DNA of 54,150 bases. Origin: Rikenellaceae bacterium. GTDB taxonomy: Bacteria; Bacteroidota; Bacteroidia; Bacteroidales; Rikenellaceae. Where the stretch lies: positions 1 to 54,150 of the forward strand of contig JAFTYJ010000010.1 in assembly GCA_017464745.1 (NCBI GenBank), written 5' to 3'. The notes below the pieces were generated by a model. That model was not told the origin of the DNA, made no database searches, and saw only the letters and a program-made list of their open reading frames with translations. The translations under genes were made by a program, and so were the position numbers. Below are positions 34,039-44,159 of this stretch, in pieces (positions within the stretch are counted from its first letter, which is position 1; each line of letters opens with the position of its first letter).

Positions 34039-34905
34039 ATGGACAACCAACTTTCGGAAACGGCCCATCAGCCGATGATTGTGAAATTCTCACAACCCTA
34101 CAACAACGGAATTCAATCGCACCATCTCTCGCGCCATACCATTGGCTATGTGATGCGTGGTACCAAGTATATCTATTATGGCGATGTTCGCTATGAGGTC
34201 AATCGTGGCGAGATGTTTTTTCTGGCCAAGGGTCACCACTATACCGAGGATGTTCCCGAGGGCGAACACCCCTTTGAGCAACTAACCTGCTACTACTCGC
34301 AGGAGATGTTGGGCCGTATGCTCTCTCAGTTGAGCCTGACCTACAACCTTACCATTGCCAACGACCACTCGTGTGTGCATTGTCGTCAGGCCGTGGGTCA
34401 CGCGATATTCCCTGCGTGGGGCACACTGCGTACATTCTTCGCCTCGCTCAACCAATATATCCGCGACGAGTGTTACGATGCCACGGCCGAGAATATCAAG
34501 ATGATGGAGTTAATCTATATGATTGTCACCCATCCCGATTGTTGTATCAAATCCAAGGTGCTGGCCAATATCGACACCGCGCGCGAAACGTTCGAGCAGT
34601 TGATATACCAAAACATTTTCAGCGACATCTCGATTGAGGAGTTGGCTTCGCGCAGCAACCGCAGTATGACCTCGTTCAAGAAGGAGTTCCGTCGTCACTT
34701 CTTTGAGCCGCCCCACAAGTGGTTTATCCGTCAGCGGTTGATGCACTCACGATTGTTGTTGGTTTCGACCGACAAGTCTATTTCGGAGGTTGGCTGCGAG
34801 TGCAGTTTCCCCAACACTTCGCACTTCATCAAACTATTCAAAAAGCAGTATGGGCTCACTCCCGCAGCCTATCGCAACAAACACGTTGCCGGCCGAGTTG
34901 GCTAA
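34039..34905 (+). CDS. AraC-family transcriptional regulator
   Basis: The product (288 aa) has an N-terminal cupin-like sensing domain (about 10-110; FSQPYNNGIQSHHLSRHTIGYVMRG type start, VNRGEMFFLAKGHHY). A double helix-turn-helix follows at about 185-283: ISIEELASRSNRSMTSFKKEFRRHF, then KSISEVGCECSFPNTSHFIKLFKKQYGLTPAAYR. The C-terminal motif is textbook AraC/XylS. The ligand is unknown. It is monocistronic and lies beside, but transcribed toward, the efflux operon, with a bidirectional terminator between them. Confidence 0.92.
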   Translation: MDNQLSETAHQPMIVKFSQPYNNGIQSHHLSRHTIGYVMRGTKYIYYGDVRYEVNRGEMFFLAKGHHYTEDVPEGEHPFEQLTCYYSQEMLGRMLSQLSLTYNLTIANDHSCVHCRQAVGHAIFPAWGTLRTFFASLNQYIRDECYDATAENIKMMELIYMIVTHPDCCIKSKVLANIDTARETFEQLIYQNIFSDISIEELASRSNRSMTSFKKEFRRHFFEPPHKWFIRQRLMHSRLLLVSTDKSISEVGCECSFPNTSHFIKLFKKQYGLTPAAYRNKHVAGRVG

Positions 34906-34926
34906 ACCGAGCGAATTATATACAAC

Positions 34927-34963
34927 AAAGCCTGCCTGACCAATCGTTGGTCAAGCAGGCTTT
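34927..34963. terminator. Bidirectional terminator between AraC gene and efflux operon
   Basis: AAAGCCTGC...TGACCAA pairs with TTGGTCA...GCAGGCTTT, a long near-perfect stem with a 3-base loop, between two convergent transcripts. Confidence 0.88.
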
Positions 34964-34983
34964 GTGTTGTCCCCTTGCGTGGT

Positions 34984-35277
34984 TTACATCGCTTGTTCGA
35001 TGTTCCACACAAAGGCGCGGCAGCCCTGCATCTCGATTTCGGCATCGAGTTGGCGGATAGCATCCATCACCGAAGCAACCTTTTCGTCCTCGACAATAGC
35101 CAACACCGAGGTGTTGATTGCGGGCCAGGTGTGGTTGCCGTAGTGGGGCTCACCGGTGAAACTTCCACGACCCTCGGTAGGGGTCCAGCGGGTGAAACCG
35201 CGAACCTCATACTCGTCGAGCAGTGCGTCAATACGCTCCGTGAGCGCTTGGTTGTACGATACAAATATTGCTTTCAT
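34984..35277 (-). CDS. PII-like signalling protein at the end of the efflux operon
   Basis: The product (97 aa) starts MKAIFVSYNQALTERIDALL and ends in a strand-helix-strand unit (SVLAIVEDEKVASVMDAI), the ferredoxin-like half-repeat pattern of the GlnB/PII superfamily. The T-loop position holds the RWTPTEGRGSFTGEPHYG stretch and lacks the PII uridylylated Tyr signature. It lies 15 bases after the RND pump gene, so it is the last operon gene. Members of the PII-like group sit beside metal and RND transporters in several phyla. A role in sensing pump status or a ligand is inference. Confidence 0.7.
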   Translation of the reverse strand: MKAIFVSYNQALTERIDALLDEYEVRGFTRWTPTEGRGSFTGEPHYGNHTWPAINTSVLAIVEDEKVASVMDAIRQLDAEIEMQGCRAFVWNIEQAM

Positions 35278-35292
35278 AGCGTGTGAGTTCGT

Positions 35293-38200
35293 TTAGTTAA
35301 GTTGTTTTTGTTTGGCGGCTTTGCGCTCGGCACGCACTTGGAACGATGCGTAGATTGTCGGCACTACAAGCAGTGTCAGGAAGGTCGAGAAGGTCAGACC
35401 ACCCACAATCGCAATACCCATAGGTTGCCACATCTCCGAACCGTTACCCGTACCGATAGCCATAGGTACCATACCGAAGATTGTGGTCAGCGAGGTCATC
35501 AACACGGGGCGCAGACGGCTCTTACCTGCCGTAACCACAGCCTCCATAACCTTCATACCACGCTCGCACAGCAGGTTGGTGTAGTCCACCATCACAATAC
35601 CGTTCTTAACCACGATACCCACCAGCATAATGGCACCAATCAGTGCAATCATCGACAGCGGTTTGCCGGTCAGCCACAGCGCCACAAACACACCCGTGAA
35701 GGCAAACGGAATGGTAAACATAATGATGAACGGCATTTTCATACTCTCGAACTGGGTTGCCATCACGATGTAAACCAGAATCACAATCAGCACCATCAGC
35801 ATCATCATATCGCCGGTCGACTCGTTCATATCCTCGATGTCGCCACCCAACTCAACGAAGATTCCGTCGGGTACATCATACGCATCGATGATAGTCTGTA
35901 CTTTGGCCGCAGCGGCACCCAGAGCCACGCCGGGAGCCATATCCGACTCAACTTTCACAACACGTTGGCGGTCTTCGCGCTCGATGCTCGGGGCGGCAAA
36001 CTCCTCGGTCACGGTAGCCACCTCTTTGAGTTTGATGGGGCGGCCTGTGGTCGAACTATACAGAGTGATATTCTCGACATCCGACAGCGAGGTGCGGTGC
36101 TCCTCGGCATAACGAACGATGATGTCGTACTCGTCACCATCCTCGCGGTATTTGGTTGCGGTGTAGCCGTTGATACGGTTGCGCACGAAGTTGGCGGCGG
36201 TGGCGTTCGAAACACCATAGTAGGCCAATTTCTCGCGGTCGAACACCACGTTGAACTCGGGGCGGAGGTCCTCACGCGAGAGTTTCACGTCACGGGTCTC
36301 GTCAAGTGCGGTGATTTTGGCTTTGAGGTCCAGAGCCACGGCGTTGGCAACCTCGATGTTGTGTCCAAACACCTTAACTTCGATAGGGCTGCTGCCACCA
36401 CCGGGACCACTGCCACCTGCCGAGATACTATACTCGCGGATTTCGGGAATTTGGTCGAGGTCCTGACGCAGCAGGTCGGCAATCTCAAAGATACTGCGGT
36501 CACGTTTGTCGGCGGTGGGGAGTTTCAGACGGTAGGTCACAATGTGGCTTCCGTTGTCGCTCATTGCCGCAAACATATTGTCCGAACTGCTGGCACCTGC
36601 GGTAGCCTGTACGCGGTCCACCTCGGGATATTTTGCATAGATAATGCTGTCGATTTGGCGGGCGATGCGTGCGGTGTAGTCCACGCCGATGTTTTGCTCC
36701 AACTTGACGGTAGCGTTAATCGAGGCGTTGTCGGTCTTCGAGAAGAACTCCATAGGCACAAACTTCAACAGCACAAGCGACATCGCAAACAGACCCATTG
36801 TCGAGCAGATTACCACTGCACGGTGATTAACTGCCCACGCCAGAGTCTTGGCATAGGCGCCGTCCAGCCAATTGAGGAATTTGTCAATCGGTTTGTAGAT
36901 GATACCCACACCTTTGTAGTTGTGTTTGGCACCGTCAAGTCTCAGGATATAGGCACACAGCATCGGGGTCAGGGTTACGGCGGCTGCGGTCGAGGTACAT
37001 ACCACGATGGTCACAATCCATCCCAACTCCTTGAACATAATACCCATCATACCCTCCAACATAGTCAGCGGCAGGAACACGGCCACAACAACCAGCGTGG
37101 TGGCGATAACCGACAACCACACCTCGTTGGTACCATAGATTGCAGCCTCACGCGGTTTGGAGCCTTTCTCGATGTGGGTCGAGATGTTCTCCAACACCAC
37201 AATGGCGTCGTCCACAACCATACCGATTGCAATCGACAGCGACGACAGCGAGATGATGTTCAGTGTCGAACCGGTGGCAAACAGATAGATGAACGCCGTA
37301 ATCAGCGAGATAGGAATGGTCAGCGCGATGATGAACGTTGCACGCCAGCGACCCAGGAATATCATAACCACCAGAATCACAAAGATAAGGGCGTACATAA
37401 CCGACTCACTCAGCGAGTTAATCGAGTCGATAATCGACTCCGAACCCTCATATACGGTGTGAATTTGGATATCGGGGGGCAGGGTTTGCAGAATCGAAGG
37501 CAGCATAGCCTGCACCTGCTTAACAATCTCAACGGTATTTGCGCCCGATTGTTTTTGGATAATCACGGTAACGCATCGTTTGCCGTTCATACGCACATCC
37601 TGAGTGGCTTTTTCGAGGGTATCTTTCACCTCGGCCACGTCGGTCAGGTGGATAGTGCGACCTCCGGCATTCGACACGATAACGTCGCGCACCTGCTCGC
37701 CTGCCGAGTACTCGGCATCGGCTTTAATATTATAGGTGTTGCTACCGATATCGATTGTACCTGCGGGGATATTGACGTTTTCGGCTGCGATGAGTTGTCC
37801 GAGGCTCTCGACGGTCAGTCCGTAGGCCTCCAACTTGGTGGGGTCAACATTGACTTGGATTTCGCGCTCGGGGGCACCACCCAGACTCACAGCACCTACG
37901 CCCTCGATACGGTTGAGGATATTGACAAGTTTCTCGTCCAACTCTTTGTTGAGTGCCGCATAACTCTCGTCGGCGGTAACCGACAGAATCATAATAGGTT
38001 GCATCGACGAACTGAACTTGAACACAATAGGTTGTTCGGCTCCGTCGGGCAGCAGTTTGCTGCTTCGGTTAATCACGTCACGCACGTCGTTGGTAGCCTC
38101 GGTAATATCCGAGCCCCACTCCAATTCGAGGTTTACAATCGAGTAGTTGTCCGACGAGGTGGATGTGATTTTTTCGAGGTTATCCACCGTGTTGAGTTGG

Positions 38201-38406
38201 TCTTCGAGGATACGTGTGACGTTGGTCTCAATCTCCTCGGCGTTGGCACCCGGGTAGGTTGTAAACACCGCAACCGCGGGGAACTCCATCTCGGGGAATT
38301 GGTCGATGGCCAGCTTGGTCAGCGAGAACAAACCGAAGAATATCACACCCACAAAGATGAGGATGGTCGAAATCGGTTTGCGGACGGCCTTTTCGTAAAT
38401 ATTCAT
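35293..38406 (-). CDS. RND efflux pump inner-membrane subunit (HAE1/AcrB-like)
   Basis: The product (1037 aa) has the two-fold RND plan: 12 membrane helices and two large periplasmic loops. The N-terminus MNIYEKAVRKPISTILIFVG and FPEMEFPAVAVFTTYPGANAEEIE are typical. The proton-relay Asp pair is present in helix 4 (IAIGMVVDDAIVVLENI, near residue 400), which points to a drug/amphiphile pump of the HAE group rather than a metal pump. GGG runs lie in the porter domain. It is the fourth gene in a tetR-tolC-hlyD-RND-PII run. Confidence 0.95.
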   Translation of the reverse strand: MNIYEKAVRKPISTILIFVGVIFFGLFSLTKLAIDQFPEMEFPAVAVFTTYPGANAEEIETNVTRILEDQLNTVDNLEKITSTSSDNYSIVNLELEWGSDITEATNDVRDVINRSSKLLPDGAEQPIVFKFSSSMQPIMILSVTADESYAALNKELDEKLVNILNRIEGVGAVSLGGAPEREIQVNVDPTKLEAYGLTVESLGQLIAAENVNIPAGTIDIGSNTYNIKADAEYSAGEQVRDVIVSNAGGRTIHLTDVAEVKDTLEKATQDVRMNGKRCVTVIIQKQSGANTVEIVKQVQAMLPSILQTLPPDIQIHTVYEGSESIIDSINSLSESVMYALIFVILVVMIFLGRWRATFIIALTIPISLITAFIYLFATGSTLNIISLSSLSIAIGMVVDDAIVVLENISTHIEKGSKPREAAIYGTNEVWLSVIATTLVVVAVFLPLTMLEGMMGIMFKELGWIVTIVVCTSTAAAVTLTPMLCAYILRLDGAKHNYKGVGIIYKPIDKFLNWLDGAYAKTLAWAVNHRAVVICSTMGLFAMSLVLLKFVPMEFFSKTDNASINATVKLEQNIGVDYTARIARQIDSIIYAKYPEVDRVQATAGASSSDNMFAAMSDNGSHIVTYRLKLPTADKRDRSIFEIADLLRQDLDQIPEIREYSISAGGSGPGGGSSPIEVKVFGHNIEVANAVALDLKAKITALDETRDVKLSREDLRPEFNVVFDREKLAYYGVSNATAANFVRNRINGYTATKYREDGDEYDIIVRYAEEHRTSLSDVENITLYSSTTGRPIKLKEVATVTEEFAAPSIEREDRQRVVKVESDMAPGVALGAAAAKVQTIIDAYDVPDGIFVELGGDIEDMNESTGDMMMLMVLIVILVYIVMATQFESMKMPFIIMFTIPFAFTGVFVALWLTGKPLSMIALIGAIMLVGIVVKNGIVMVDYTNLLCERGMKVMEAVVTAGKSRLRPVLMTSLTTIFGMVPMAIGTGNGSEMWQPMGIAIVGGLTFSTFLTLLVVPTIYASFQVRAERKAAKQKQLN

Positions 38407-38443
38407 TGTTCGAAATGTGTGTTAGTGTTGTTGTGCTGCTAAA

Positions 38444-39466
38444 CTATTTTTGAACTTCGACGGGGGTACCTTGTTCGAGTTTCGACATACCGGTCACGAT
38501 GACCATTTCGCCTGCCTCGATACCATCGAGCACCTCAATCTTGTTGCCCACTTGGCGGCCGAGGCGCACCACGCGACGCTCTGCCACACCGTCTTTCTCG
38601 ACAAAGGCATAGCGCTCGGCGGTACCAACCTGACGAGCCACAGCAACGTCCGAAATCATCACACTCTCGCGGTTACCCATATTGAAGGTCGAGCGCGAGA
38701 ACATACCCGGACGCAGACGCTCGTTGGTGTTGGGGATAGTAACCTCAACGGTGAAGGTACGGGTGGCAGGGTCCATTGCGGGGTAAATCAGTGTCACCTT
38801 GCCGTCGAACTCCTCGCCGGGGAAGATATCGACACCAATCTTGACAGGAGTGCCCAATTTAACAGCGGTATAGAATTGCTCCGAGATGCTGACCGTAACT
38901 TTCAGCGGGTTAATCTGCATCACTTGGAGAATGGGTTGGTTGCTGAACAGGTTGCCTGCCTCGTCGTTGCGTGCGGTTACCACACCGTTGATGGGCGAGA
39001 GCAGTTTGATGTTCTTTTCGAGGTTGGCAATCACCTCTTGTTGGAGTGTGAGGTTGTTGTGCGCTTGGTCGAGTTGTTGTTGCGACACGCCGCCTACCTC
39101 AAACACTTTGCGAGTACGCTCATAGGTATCTTTGGCGTTTTGGAGGTTTACTTTTTGTTGGTTGTAGTTGGTGGGGTCCATCTCAACCAGCAGTTGTCCT
39201 TTGCGCACGCGGTCGCCCACATCAACCAGGATTCGGTCGATACGCACACCCTGAACTGCGGGGGTGATATAGTTCTTTTTGTAGGGTTCGATGTTGGCTG
39301 TGAACACCTCGGTTTGAGCCACGGTTTGAGTAGTTGCGGCCTCGGTTTTGACGAGCACTTTGGTGTCCTCGGTTTGGGCGTTGGTGTTGGCTTGTTGCGC
39401 GCCTCCGCATCCGACGAGCACTGCACCGAGTGCCAGCGTCAGGAACATTCTTTTGTTGATTTTCAT
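38444..39466 (-). CDS. RND efflux periplasmic adaptor lipoprotein
   Basis: The product (340 aa) has a lipoprotein signal (MKINKRMFLTLALGAVLVGC, Cys20). A lipoyl half (YITPAVQGVRIDRILVDVGDRVRKGQ), a helical hairpin (about 95-145), the second half (LLSPINGVVTARNDEAGNLFS) and beta-barrel and membrane-proximal domains follow. It bridges the pump and the TolC-like channel. It lies 37 bases before the RND gene and 21 after the channel gene in the operon. Confidence 0.94.
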   Translation of the reverse strand: MKINKRMFLTLALGAVLVGCGGAQQANTNAQTEDTKVLVKTEAATTQTVAQTEVFTANIEPYKKNYITPAVQGVRIDRILVDVGDRVRKGQLLVEMDPTNYNQQKVNLQNAKDTYERTRKVFEVGGVSQQQLDQAHNNLTLQQEVIANLEKNIKLLSPINGVVTARNDEAGNLFSNQPILQVMQINPLKVTVSISEQFYTAVKLGTPVKIGVDIFPGEEFDGKVTLIYPAMDPATRTFTVEVTIPNTNERLRPGMFSRSTFNMGNRESVMISDVAVARQVGTAERYAFVEKDGVAERRVVRLGRQVGNKIEVLDGIEAGEMVIVTGMSKLEQGTPVEVQK

Positions 39467-39487
39467 AGTTATGTCGTTTTATTTATT

Positions 39488-40858
39488 TTACTCTTCTTTG
39501 CCGATGATTTTGTCGTACTCCGCTTTGGCCGACAGGTAGTCGTAGATTGCTTGGGAGTAGTTGAGGCGCGACTGTGTGAGTTGCAACTCTGCCGAGTTCA
39601 CTTCGAGGATAGTACCTGCGCCTGCGGTGTAGCGTGTTTGCGAAATCTCAAACGCTTTTTGAGCCTGAGTAACGGTTTTCTCGTTGGCCATCATAGTTTC
39701 GCGTGCGGTGACCAGCGTGTTGAGAGCCGAACGTACCTGAACATACATACTCTCGGCCAGGTAGTCGCGTTGCATCTCCAATTGACGGATGCTGTTGTCG
39801 ATACTCTTAACCTTCGAGGTGTTGGTAAATCCCGCAAAAATGGGAATCGACACCTGAACACCCACGTTGATAGGGTATTGCCACCAGAACTCGCGCTCGG
39901 CGGTGGTTGCAGCGCCTGCTCCGGCACCTGCTCCCGTACCCGCGCCTGCACCGCCACCCATCATACTTTTGAGGGGGTTCACAGCGTCGTTACCCGTATA
40001 GGTTCCTTGCAGGAAGGCAGCGATGGTGGGGATGCGTGCGCTGTTGGCCAGACGGCGTTGGGCGTTCAGCATTTTGAGGTTGATGTCGAGGGTGCGCAGG
40101 TCGGTGTTGCCCGAGATGTCGGTGCTCAACGCCTCGCTACCCGCCAACACTGCATCGCGGAACTCGTCCAGAGTGCCCACAACCTCGATTTCGGTGTTTT
40201 GGGGCAGTCCCAAGTACATTTTGAGCAGCAATTCGGCAATCTCCACCGAGTTTTCGGTTTGGATGATTGTGGGTTTGAGGTTGCTCAACTGCACCTCGGC
40301 GGTCAGCAGGTCGTACTCGGCAGCCAAGCCCGCACCAAACATATCACGTGTGTTCTCGACAGTCTCGGCGATGTTGTCCTCGCTGGCGTGCAACACCTCG
40401 ATTGACTGCTTGGCCAACAAGATGTTGTAGTACGCCTTCTTGACCTCGGCCACAAGGTTAATCTTGCTGGCGCGTGCAGCCTCCACGGCGTTCTCCAACT
40501 GCACCTTATTCATATTAAGCGCGGCATATACCGACGGTGCAAACAGTGCCATATTGAGGTTGGCCGTAGCCGACAGCGTGTTGTCGGCACCAAACGACAA
40601 GCCTTTGGCCATACTCTGCTTTTCGATGGCGTAGAGGTATTGTCCCGTCGCTGAGAGTTGGGGCCAAAGGTTTGCTTCGGTCTGTTTGCGTTCGTACTTC
40701 TGTCGCTCGATTTCGAGGTCGGCCACCTTGATTGTGGGGTTGTCGCTCAGGGCGATGCTCACCGCCTCGTCGAGTGTCAGAGTGATTTTCTGCGTCTGTT
40801 GCGCCGACACCCCTGCAAAAGTCATCAGGGTGAGCGCCAAAACTGCTAATCTTCTCAT
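39488..40858 (-). CDS. TolC-family outer-membrane efflux protein
   Basis: The product (456 aa) has a signal peptide (MRRLAVLALTLMTFAGVSAQ). Two repeats of TolC-type helices follow (LTLDEAVSIALSDNPTIKVADLEI and ITLTL-type starts, AEYDLLTAEVQLSNLKPTII in the hairpin). A Gly/Ala-rich low-complexity insert (GGGAGAGTGAGAGAGAATTA) near residue 300 is unusual and probably lies in a periplasmic or surface loop. It makes the outer-membrane duct for the RND pump encoded next. Confidence 0.93.
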   Translation of the reverse strand: MRRLAVLALTLMTFAGVSAQQTQKITLTLDEAVSIALSDNPTIKVADLEIERQKYERKQTEANLWPQLSATGQYLYAIEKQSMAKGLSFGADNTLSATANLNMALFAPSVYAALNMNKVQLENAVEAARASKINLVAEVKKAYYNILLAKQSIEVLHASEDNIAETVENTRDMFGAGLAAEYDLLTAEVQLSNLKPTIIQTENSVEIAELLLKMYLGLPQNTEIEVVGTLDEFRDAVLAGSEALSTDISGNTDLRTLDINLKMLNAQRRLANSARIPTIAAFLQGTYTGNDAVNPLKSMMGGGAGAGTGAGAGAGAATTAEREFWWQYPINVGVQVSIPIFAGFTNTSKVKSIDNSIRQLEMQRDYLAESMYVQVRSALNTLVTARETMMANEKTVTQAQKAFEISQTRYTAGAGTILEVNSAELQLTQSRLNYSQAIYDYLSAKAEYDKIIGKEE

Positions 40859-40867
40859 AGTGTTGCT

Positions 40868-41527
40868 TTATCCTATATTTATATATATATCCTTGTTTTT
40901 GAGTTTGTACTCATCGACCATTCGCAATCCCTTCTCGGTCGAAAGACCGCGGAAAAAGTTGGCGATGATGTAACTCATAGCATCTCGCATCGTAATCCCC
41001 TCGGGCAGTTTGACCTTGGCCGACGATGCCAATCCCTGCAACGTCATACTGAAAATGGTCTCGGTGAACTCCACGTTCATATCCGCTTGGAAAATCCCCT
41101 CGTCCAGTCCGCGTTGCAACATTCGGTGGAACATCTCCGAGCCATTTTGGGCTTGACGCTCGCGGAATCGCTCGGCAATCTCGGGATAGTACTTCTCCAA
41201 CGAGTGCATGAACATTCGACAGCGGTCGTTCATCTGATGCGCAAGGCGTATCATGATGATAAGTTCTTCGATCACATTGGCTGCCGTAGCAATCTTCTCG
41301 GTGGTATAGCGACGCACGTTTGCCAAGTGGTGTTCGAGGCACTGTTCGAGCAGTTCGCGTTTGTCGCCAAACATCTCATAGAGTGTGCGTTTCGACATTC
41401 CGAGTTCGTGTGCAATATCGTCCATTCGCACCACTTTGATACCTTGTTCCAAGAACATCTCGGCCGCACGACGGATGATGTAGTCGCGTTGCGATTCGGT
41501 ATTTTCGGTATGTGTAATATTCTCCAT
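40868..41527 (-). CDS. TetR/AcrR-family repressor of the efflux operon
   Basis: The product (219 aa) has an N-terminal TetR helix-turn-helix (RDYIIRRAAEMFLEQGIKVVRMDDIAHELGMSKRTLYEMFGDK). A helical ligand domain follows, of the kind that binds drugs or amphiphiles. ATG 41527 (MENITHT) or ATG 41533 (MIMENI) are equally plausible starts. It is the first gene of the efflux operon, 10 bases before tolC, so autoregulation with induction by pump substrates is the simplest reading. An operator could not be identified by eye. The eno promoter lies about 125 bases away on the other strand. Confidence 0.9.
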   Translation of the reverse strand: MENITHTENTESQRDYIIRRAAEMFLEQGIKVVRMDDIAHELGMSKRTLYEMFGDKRELLEQCLEHHLANVRRYTTEKIATAANVIEELIIMIRLAHQMNDRCRMFMHSLEKYYPEIAERFRERQAQNGSEMFHRMLQRGLDEGIFQADMNVEFTETIFSMTLQGLASSAKVKLPEGITMRDAMSYIIANFFRGLSTEKGLRMVDEYKLKNKDIYINIG

Positions 41528-41650
41528 AATCATTAAAATCGGGTGCAAATATATTGCAGAAAACTCAAAAAACAAAAAAAGTTTTCCGGTTTCTCGCAAT
41601 AAAAACGCATTCTCCGTGTTTTTAGTATATGTTGTTTGCAAAAAAAATTA

Positions 41651-41658
41651 TATCTTTG
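41651..41658 (+). promoter_or_regulatory. -7 box of eno promoter
   Basis: TATCTTTG lies 102 bases before the eno ATG, with a TTG/TTTG cluster 12-16 bases upstream; the spacing is shorter than ideal. Confidence 0.6.
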
Positions 41659-41748
41659 TGCGGATATAATAGTATAATGGGCCCGAAAGCGCAGTGCCTC
41701 GACCCGAATAGCCACGACAACACAAACAAGTTTAACATACACATTTAA

Positions 41749-43047
<1,299 letters not shown>

Positions 43048-43090
43048 TCACAACTGACGCTGACGTGTCGGATTCGGCACGTTCGGATTT

Positions 43091-43128
43091 GGGGCTGTTT
43101 GACCTTTGGGTCGAGCGGCCCCTTTTTT
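43091..43128 (+). terminator. Terminator after eno
   Basis: GGGGC...GACC pairs with GGTC...GCCCC, followed by six T, about 45 bases after the stop. Confidence 0.8.
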
Positions 43129-43161
43129 GTATTCTGTCGTGGAGTTTTCCGAAAAAATTTG

Positions 43162-43169
43162 TAACTTTG
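43162..43169 (+). promoter_or_regulatory. -7 box of the metallo-hydrolase gene
   Basis: TAACTTTG ends 26 bases before ATG 43196, after the eno terminator. This favours the shorter start. Confidence 0.6.
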
Positions 43170-43195
43170 AGAAGTTACAACAAATATTCTTGACT

Positions 43196-43894
43196 ATGAC
43201 AACACAAGCCAACCCTACCGACACCTTCACCACCAAGTCGGGCAAAGTGCTGACTTTCACATTCTTTGCACACTCCACAATGGCTATCGACTTCGACGGC
43301 CGACGTATCTATACCGACCCCGTGGCGGGTTTTCTGGGCGACCCTGCGGCGCTGCCCAAAGCCGATGCAATGCTCATCGGACACCACCACTACGACCACT
43401 TTGAGGCCGAGGCGGTGGAGGCTCTGCGTGGCGCTGACTGCCGTATCCTGTGTGATGTGACCACTGCGTCGATGTTGCCCGAGGGGTGGGCTGTGGCGTT
43501 GCATCCCGGCGATAGCGACTCTGTGGTGGGTGCCGAGGTTGTGACCCTGCCCGCGTACAATACTTCGGAGGGCCACACCGATTTCCACCCCCAAAGCCGT
43601 GGCGATATTGGTTTTGTGGTCGATTTCGATGGTGTGCGAGTCTATATTGCGGGCGATGGCGAGCCTACGGACGAGATGATGGCTCTGCGTGACATTGACA
43701 TTGCGTTCTTGCCTGTAAACCAACCCTATACGATGACCGAGCAACAGGCTTCGGCGGTGCTACACGCTATTCGTCCGCGTGTGTTCTACCCCTACCACTA
43801 TGGTCAGGTGGATCACCGCACCGACCTTGCGCTGTTGTCGCGTTTGGTTTCGGACATTGAGGGTTTGGAGGTGCGTATTCGCCCTATGGAGTAA
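43196..43894 (+). CDS. Metallo-beta-lactamase-fold hydrolase, UlaG-like
   Basis: The product (232 aa) shows the HxHxDH zinc motif (LIGHHHYDHF), then GHTDFHPQSRGDIGFVVDFDGVRVYIAGDGEPTDEM with the bridging Asp, and YPYHYGQVD with the last zinc His. The pattern of a short fold with a GDG instead of a GDT suggests the UlaG/L-ascorbate-lactonase-like group, members of which often act on phosphodiesters or lactones. The substrate is unknown. The frame reads 90 bases further upstream, but that part overlaps the eno terminator and a -7 box. Confidence 0.86.
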   Translation: MTTQANPTDTFTTKSGKVLTFTFFAHSTMAIDFDGRRIYTDPVAGFLGDPAALPKADAMLIGHHHYDHFEAEAVEALRGADCRILCDVTTASMLPEGWAVALHPGDSDSVVGAEVVTLPAYNTSEGHTDFHPQSRGDIGFVVDFDGVRVYIAGDGEPTDEMMALRDIDIAFLPVNQPYTMTEQQASAVLHAIRPRVFYPYHYGQVDHRTDLALLSRLVSDIEGLEVRIRPME

Positions 43895-43911
43895 GTTTTG
43901 GAACCCCAAAG

Positions 43912-44007
43912 GAATGTGTCTAAAATGGTAAGTTCGGTGTTATGCTCGTTTATGCTGTGGTTTGTCGAACTTCGCAAGCCTTGAATCACTCCATTTTATA
44001 CACATTC
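43912..44007. repeat. Fold-back element with 17-base inverted ends
   Basis: GAATGTGTCTAAAATGG at 43912-43928 pairs, with one mismatch, with its inverted copy at 43991-44007. A second pair AAGTTCG/CGAACTT lies just inside. The 96-base unit has no ORF and looks like a small MITE or a structured 3' region. Confidence 0.5.
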
Positions 44008-44056
44008 ATAAATACTTAATATTTTTAAAGGGCTGTATTTAAAAAAGACTGTATTT

Positions 44057-44098
44057 AAGAAGGCTGTCCCGCAAAACGTGGGACAGCCTTCTTTGTTT
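44057..44098. terminator. Bidirectional terminator between metallo-hydrolase gene and purA
   Basis: AAGAAGGCTGTCCC and GGGACAGCCTTCTT form a 14-bp perfect stem with a T-rich tail, between convergent genes. Confidence 0.9.
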
Positions 44099-44159
44099 TT
44101 GTACCCTTCGTACCTTGTGCACCCCCGTACTTGTTGGCACACCCAGGCACCCCAAGGGT

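Noticed and set aside
35302..38442. Plus-strand ORF of 1046 codons
   Set aside because: It lies exactly opposite the RND pump gene and has the His/Gln/Asn-rich composition of an antisense frame; the RND motifs on the minus strand are unmistakable.
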